Translations under genes and position numbers: made by a program | NCBI RefSeq assembly: GCF_964656455.1 | Contig: NC_135715.1 | Span: 170,406,437 to 170,470,436 of the forward strand | Length of the DNA stretch: 64,000 nucleotides | Reading direction: 5' to 3' | DNA from: Halichoerus grypus | Lineage: Eukaryota > Chordata > Mammalia > Carnivora > Phocidae | Shown here: one piece after another, positions 62,435 to 64,000 of the stretch | Position numbering within the stretch: position 1 is the stretch's first letter | Layout: every line of letters starts with the position of its first letter | Notes under the pieces: generated by a model | Databases searched by the model: none | Told to the model about the DNA's origin: nothing | The model's input: only the letters and a program-made list of their open reading frames with translations

Positions 62435-64000
62435 ACCATAAACCCAGAGAAGAATATAGGTTTTTAACTGACTTTTCCCTGACCCGAAAAACCGTAAGAC
62501 AAAACAGAACTTCTATGGGGAAGAGGCGTACCTTGGAGGGAAGCAGGATCGAGCCAGCTGGAGCAAAGCTTGTTGTTGTTTTCATACGGTGGATGGATAT
62601 GTATCCCTTGGGTGAATGAGGAAGGAATAGTCAAAGGTGGCGATCCTATCTGGGGGAAAAAAGCATCTCTGATGTTGACCGACTGTGGAAAAAAGCAGAA
62701 ATAAGCTAACAGAATCTTAGATGTTAGATTGCTATGTTTGAAATCTACCTTGATGAGATCTGGGAAAGCTATCCAGATTTGGGGATGGAGCAGCATTAAC
62801 CCTGATTTGTCAGTTTCTCTTTATTTAGCAAATAGCTGTGTAGAGATCCCTGGATATGTCTCAGAACTATATGATGAGCCAAGTGCAATAGCGAGTAGGT
62901 CCTGAACCCATTTGCACCTGGGGTGGAATTGGTGCGTGAGACCCTTAGAAAAGCAGTACCTGCTATCAGTTTTCCAATAAATACCAAAAGCTAGAACTCC
63001 CATCTGATTGAATAAGATGACAGTGTCCTGATGCCCTTTCCTGGAGGGGCTACATTAATTTTCTCTCTTATCATTCCATTGCTTCTGACATACAATTCTT
63101 ACTTTGCAGCAGTAACCAGGATTCTCCGTCTCTTCCTTCCACATCTACCTAGCTGGCCAAGCTTTTAAAAATTGTGTATGGAAACAGTATGCATCATGCC
63201 CAGGTCCTTTTTCCACTTCCCCATCCACATTATTAAAACCACTCAATTTAGACCCCAGAGTAGTAGTTTGAAAACTATATTGTTTCACGGGTCCCTTTAA
63301 AAATCTAATAAAAAATGTGCAACCCTCTCACCAGACCCAAACAGGAGACTCTCCATACGCACATAATTATACACCAAATGCCACATGTATTTGCAGGAGT
63401 TCATGAACCCCTCCAAAGCCTGTTTATGGAAGCCCACGTGAAAAAGGCCTGGCCGTGAAGGATTGTTTCATCCTGTTTCACGGTTGCCAAGAGCTTTAAA
63501 AATGGAGAGAAGGAGTGCAATGATGCATGTGGCTTTTCTTTTGAGATAGCTTGGATCTCTCCATGAGCGGTTGAGGAGTCGAAAAGCAAATAAACGTCAA
63601 CAGTTCTGAATCCCAACATTGTTTAATGACAACCTTCCCATGTTTGCCGACTTGCTGCTTGACAACAATCCTGTTGACACTGTGTAAAAAGCTTTCCAGA
63701 TCCTCCCAGGTAAATAACCCGCTCCTACTGATCACCTGGCTGCCCAGCTGAACCTTTAATGCACACAGAATTCATGAAGATGAGTCATTCTCTCCGCCAA
63801 ACGTACCTTGATATGTTAAAGACTTTACGACTTCACAAGATCTTTTCATGGACTAATCTTGGCAAGGACGATTACAAGAAGACATCAGCTTTGAGTGAAA
63901 CTGACTAAAATGAAAGTTTTTCATATCGGCGAAAATTGTAAATACCTAAAGTTTCGGAATCATTCCAGTTTATATTGCTCGAATAGGTTTAGCACATTAC
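62435..64000. other. Unique DNA to window end, no gene seen
   Basis: No repeats recognised. The last ~500 bp is repeat-free and unusually complex in composition, which is why it may be worth a conservation check. No gene is supported. Confidence 0.4.

Noticed and set aside
1..64000. CRISPR array, phage or bacterial operon
   Set aside because: The DNA is plainly mammalian; the tandem repeats found are microsatellites, not spaced repeats.

Overview
The window is a gene-poor, AT-rich stretch of carnivore nuclear DNA made mostly of interspersed repeats. The tRNA-Lys-type SINEs carry the head 'GGCGCCTGGGTGGCTCAG', a CT-rich tract and an (AAATA)n AATCTT tail. That form fits an arctoid carnivore (bear, panda, seal or mustelid group) better than dog or cat. 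No intact protein-coding gene is visible. The open frames either lie in repeats or are short and unsupported. One 58-nt exon-like segment with good splice signals (51695-51752) and one 43-codon frame (32590) are the only weak hints of a gene.

Layout. 0-10 kb: a SINE, an L1 3' end, unique AT-rich DNA, an (ATTC)n run, a 200-bp homopurine tract, an old L1M fragment and a carnivore L1 3' fragment that runs into 10.8 kb. 11-20 kb: a decayed ERV-L-like internal region on the minus strand, holding a 4.7-kb minus-strand L1 insertion. That L1 keeps the end of ORF1 and all of a broken ORF2. Its 5' part is replaced by about 365 nt of 28S rRNA, and the whole composite is bounded by a 16-bp target-site duplication. 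20-43 kb: mostly unique DNA with MIR/L2 relics, a nested SINE pair, a Tigger-like DNA transposon, a possible LTR, and a near-identical 208-bp duplication at 37.6 and 38.8 kb. 44-64 kb: dense in young SINEs, most with exact target-site duplications, plus MaLR-type LTRs, a 1-kb L1 insertion with a 16-bp duplication, and L2/MIR relics.

The two most unusual items are both products of non-standard retrotransposition. The first is the 28S rRNA/L1 chimera (15150-19848). The second is a tail-less 33-nt insertion of the 5' half of tRNA-Cys(GCA) at 58922-58954, flanked by a perfect 17-bp duplication. No CRISPR, operon or other prokaryotic-type system is present, and none is expected. Repeat family names come from recognising consensus text by eye; no database search was run.
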